A DNA stretch of 6,730 nt from JBGQJN01 sp964423175 (lineage in GTDB: Bacteria > Patescibacteriota > Minisyncoccia > 2-02-FULL-40-12 > IGHO2-01-FULL-4-A): assembly GCA_964423175.1 (NCBI GenBank), contig CAYRDM010000032.1:1-6730 (forward strand), given 5' to 3'. A program made the translations under genes and the position numbers. Below the pieces are notes generated by a model, which was not told where the DNA came from, ran no database searches, and saw only the letters and a program-made list of their open reading frames with translations. This document shows, one piece after another, positions 5,006-6,730 of the stretch (within the stretch, counting starts at the first letter, position 1; each line of letters begins with the position of its first letter).

Positions 5006-6730
5006 TTACCTCTGGAATGATGGGAAGTTAAGCTCAAGGTTTCTCAACACTCCGGTAGATGACTGTGTGTCAGTATCGGCTGTTGAACCAGTTGAGTTAT
5101 CAACCCAGTTGATCAAACCAGCTTCATCGTCACGAATGACTAGACCGAAGTAGTCAGCAGGTCTTCCGGAAGTGCTGTTTCCAGACTTTGCGAAGTTAAC
5201 CTGTGGGTTATCGAGTCTAACACTGAAGGTCTTTGATTGACCGCCAGCGATTTCAACGTCTTGCGAGCTGAAGTCAAATGTAGCAGAAGCGTGTGGAGAA
5301 GGTTTGGCATCTCTAGCAATCGTACCAGTGTCTATGGTCTGGTTGTTCTCATCGAGAACGGTAAAGCTTGTGCTTGTACCACCATTTACATATTCACCAG
5401 AAGAGATTACTTCGAACTTGATTGAACCTGAACCAGTTGCACCACCTCCGTCAAATAATAGCTTGGAATCTGATAGACCCTTAGCTGTTACGACGAATTT
5501 GGCAACGATTGGAGTTCCGATCAAAGAACCAGAACCACCAGCAGGAGCACCTGCACCGGTGTATAGATCAATCTGTGGGAATGCTCTGTAGACATACATA
5601 TTGTTCTTACCGAGCACGTCCGCAATACCGCTTGATGCACCATCCAAAACTGTTCCGGAGCCATCACCAACAGCTCTGAAGCCGTTAGCTGTGCTGCCAT
5701 TGTATGTATCGGATAGGTCGAGTGAGAAGTTGCTTCCACTTGATGCACCTTCTGTCTTTGTCCTCAAGTCTGCGCTGACTGCGATATCCAAGCTGGAATC
5801 TTTTGGAACGTAAGGTCTCATATCCTGACCGCTGCCAGAATATGTCCAGCCGAAGTTAGCAGAAGCACCGCTGGTGAAGGATTGATTTGAGGTCAATAAG
5901 TCACCGGCTTTGTTCTTGTAGGTCAAAGTAACATTCTTAACATTTAACTTCGCGGCAGTTGCTTCAGTTGAATCAGAGGCAATAATAGTTAATTTCTCTA
6001 TATATTGACCTTCGTTCGTTGAAGTTAGCCTGAAGACTGAGAATGGAACGGCTGTTTGACCCCAGTATGCAGCAGCCTTGATTGGGTTTGGTATGTTATA
6101 CGCACCCTGTGGAGACTGTGCGAGGGTTAATGAACCTCCATCCTTAATTGTGACGATCTTAGTTGCTGTTCCTGCACCGTTTGGATCGACACTTGCAGCT
6201 GATGGGTTAACAGTATTGCTAGCCTGATCAAGTGCTGTGACTTCTGTCGTTGTGTTGATGTCAAAGGAATAGAAATCTCCTTCGCTACCAGAAACGGCAT
6301 TGGTTGAAAGGTCAGCTTTAACTAACAAGGTCTTTGTTGTTCCAGCTTTGATTGTCCAAGGTGTAGATGCAAATGAGAATTTGATCGTACCTGTGCCAGA
6401 AACGCTTAGAGAATTGTTTGATACCTTGTCTGCGCCGGCTATCAATGCGCCTGACTCGGCTTCATATAATCTAACGTTTGAAAGGGCATTACCAACTGTG
6501 ACGGCAGTATTCTCAAGGTCTACTCCTGGATCGAAGTCGGAAGCTTCAACTGCACCTCCAGCACCTTCGTTAACATAACCAGTTAAGGTTACGTCAGTAA
6601 CTCTTAGATCAGATGCCTGACCTGCGGCAAAAGTGATACCGACAGTGTTAACATCTTTTGTTCCCTTAACGTATGTCTGGCTGCCTGGAGTGGCTGCTAA
6701 ACCTAGAGTCAAAGAAGCAGAGTTAATTGT
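5006..6730 (-). CDS. S-layer-like repetitive surface protein, C-terminal part (5' end missing)
   Basis: The frame is open from the right edge (first codon at 6730) to TAA at 5008-5006: 574 residues with the N-terminus outside the window. A TTG at 6712 is just an internal leucine, since the frame continues upstream with TINSAS in the same repeat. The protein is rich in Ser, Thr, Gly, Ala and Asp, has no cysteine, and shows the alternating pattern of beta-sandwich domains, as in bacterial S-layer and adhesin-like proteins. Three divergent domains (window residues about 1-158, 200-339 and 386-532) each end with a G/D-x-[ST] turn, two strands, and then an aromatic-x-x-[LDV]-x-[ILV] strand. The tail has no LPXTG motif, transmembrane helix or basic anchor and ends in NLELNFPSFQR. 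Export signal and anchoring must lie in the missing part. Codon use favours AAC, TTC, GAG and CAG, and GC is higher than in the neighbours, fitting an abundant protein. A structural surface-layer role is inferred; I cannot name a family. Confidence 0.8.
   Translation of the reverse strand, partial: TINSASLTLGLAATPGSQTYVKGTKDVNTVGITFAAGQASDLRVTDVTLTGYVNEGAGGAVEASDFDPGVDLENTAVTVGNALSNVRLYEAESGALIAGADKVSNNSLSVSGTGTIKFSFASTPWTIKAGTTKTLLVKADLSTNAVSGSEGDFYSFDINTTTEVTALDQASNTVNPSAASVDPNGAGTATKIVTIKDGGSLTLAQSPQGAYNIPNPIKAAAYWGQTAVPFSVFRLTSTNEGQYIEKLTIIASDSTEATAAKLNVKNVTLTYKNKAGDLLTSNQSFTSGASANFGWTYSGSGQDMRPYVPKDSSLDIAVSADLRTKTEGASSGSNFSLDLSDTYNGSTANGFRAVGDGSGTVLDGASSGIADVLGKNNMYVYRAFPQIDLYTGAGAPAGGSGSLIGTPIVAKFVVTAKGLSDSKLLFDGGGATGSGSIKFEVISSGEYVNGGTSTSFTVLDENNQTIDTGTIARDAKPSPHASATFDFSSQDVEIAGGQSKTFSVRLDNPQVNFAKSGNSTSGRPADYFGLVIRDDEAGLINWVDNSTGSTADTDTQSSTGVLRNLELNFPSFQR
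5135..5575 (-). repeat. Surface-protein beta-domain repeat 3
   Basis: Window residues 386-532. It opens with QIDLYTGAGAPAGG and a PIVAKFVVTAKG strand, and closes with the hallmark IAGGQSKTFSVRLD (494-507) and YFGLVI (527-532). The final loop is about 7 residues longer than in repeats 1 and 2. A 42-residue Ser/Thr/Asp-rich tail follows to the stop codon. This is the most diverged of the three copies. Confidence 0.5.
5714..6133 (-). repeat. Surface-protein beta-domain repeat 2
   Basis: Window residues 200-339. It opens with SLTLAQSPQGAY, which parallels the LTLGLAATPGSQTY opening of repeat 1, and continues with FSVFRLTSTNEGQYIEKLTI and NVKNVTLTYKNKAGDLL. It closes with the hallmark VPKDSSLDIAVSADL (308-322) and NFSLDL (334-339). 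The distance between the two closing elements, 26 residues, equals that in repeat 1. An Asp/Gly/Ser-rich linker of about 45 residues leads to repeat 3. Confidence 0.6.
6257..6730 (-). repeat. Surface-protein beta-domain repeat 1
   Basis: Window residues 1-158 of the surface protein. It opens with LTLGLAATPGSQTYVKGTKD and a VGITFAAG strand, and closes with the hallmark IKAGTTKTLLVKADL (127-141) and FYSFDI (153-158). Its start may lie slightly outside the window. Equivalent hallmarks recur 181 and then 186 residues later. The repeat is recognisable only at protein level; I see no matching DNA repeat. Confidence 0.6.

Noticed and set aside
5304..5591. Plus-strand open frame of 95 codons rich in Pro and Val
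   Set aside because: It is a shadow of the Gly/Thr/Ser-rich surface-protein gene; its proline-rich content follows from reverse-reading Gly and Ser codons.
6710..6712. TTG at 6712 as start of the surface-protein gene
   Set aside because: The frame continues upstream to the window edge with sequence (TINSAS) that fits the domain opening, and there is no signal peptide after the TTG.
5006..6730. Nine N-x-S/T sequons in the surface protein as evidence of N-glycosylation
   Set aside because: In a protein this rich in Asn, Ser and Thr, about that number is expected by chance, and no oligosaccharyltransferase gene is in the window.

Overview
This AT-rich window carries five protein genes, all on the minus strand, so it reads from right to left. 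The dense packing (4-base ATGA overlaps, a 7-base gap), the lack of well-placed Shine-Dalgarno sequences, the large Ser/Thr/Gly-rich repetitive surface protein and the TMTC-like/TPR membrane proteins together suggest a small-genome bacterium of the Candidate Phyla Radiation (Patescibacteria, Microgenomates or Parcubacteria type). That assignment is inference, because there is no rRNA or other marker gene here. TGA is used as a real stop at two junctions, which argues against the Gracilibacteria/SR1 code in which UGA encodes glycine.

Right part (5006-6730): the C-terminal 574 residues of a large, cysteine-free, secreted S-layer-like protein built from three divergent beta-sandwich repeats of about 180-186 residues. 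It ends at TAA and is followed by a perfect 12-bp-stem intrinsic terminator (4929-4956). It is clearly richer in GC than the rest, with codon choice typical of a highly expressed gene.

Left part (1-4898): four tightly packed genes, probably one operon. They are: (1) a small membrane-anchored protein with a Pro/Ser/Thr-rich stalk and an extracytoplasmic two-cysteine domain; (2) and (3) two tandem paralogous multi-pass GT-C glycosyltransferases of the TMTC (O-mannosyltransferase-like) type with C-terminal TPR repeats; (4) the N-terminal 241 residues of a membrane-anchored beta-propeller of the glucose/sorbosone (PQQ-type) dehydrogenase family, running off the left edge. A candidate extended -10 promoter sits between the terminator and the first of these genes and would give a nearly leaderless transcript.

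Working model (inference): this is a cell-surface locus in which TMTC-like enzymes transfer lipid-linked sugar onto Ser/Thr of exported proteins. Candidate acceptors are the neighbouring S-layer-like protein and the Ser/Thr/Pro stalk protein. The anchored dehydrogenase would act on sugars at the same surface. No RNA genes, CRISPR arrays, insertion sequences or attachment sites were seen, and no gene-free stretch exceeds about 110 bases.
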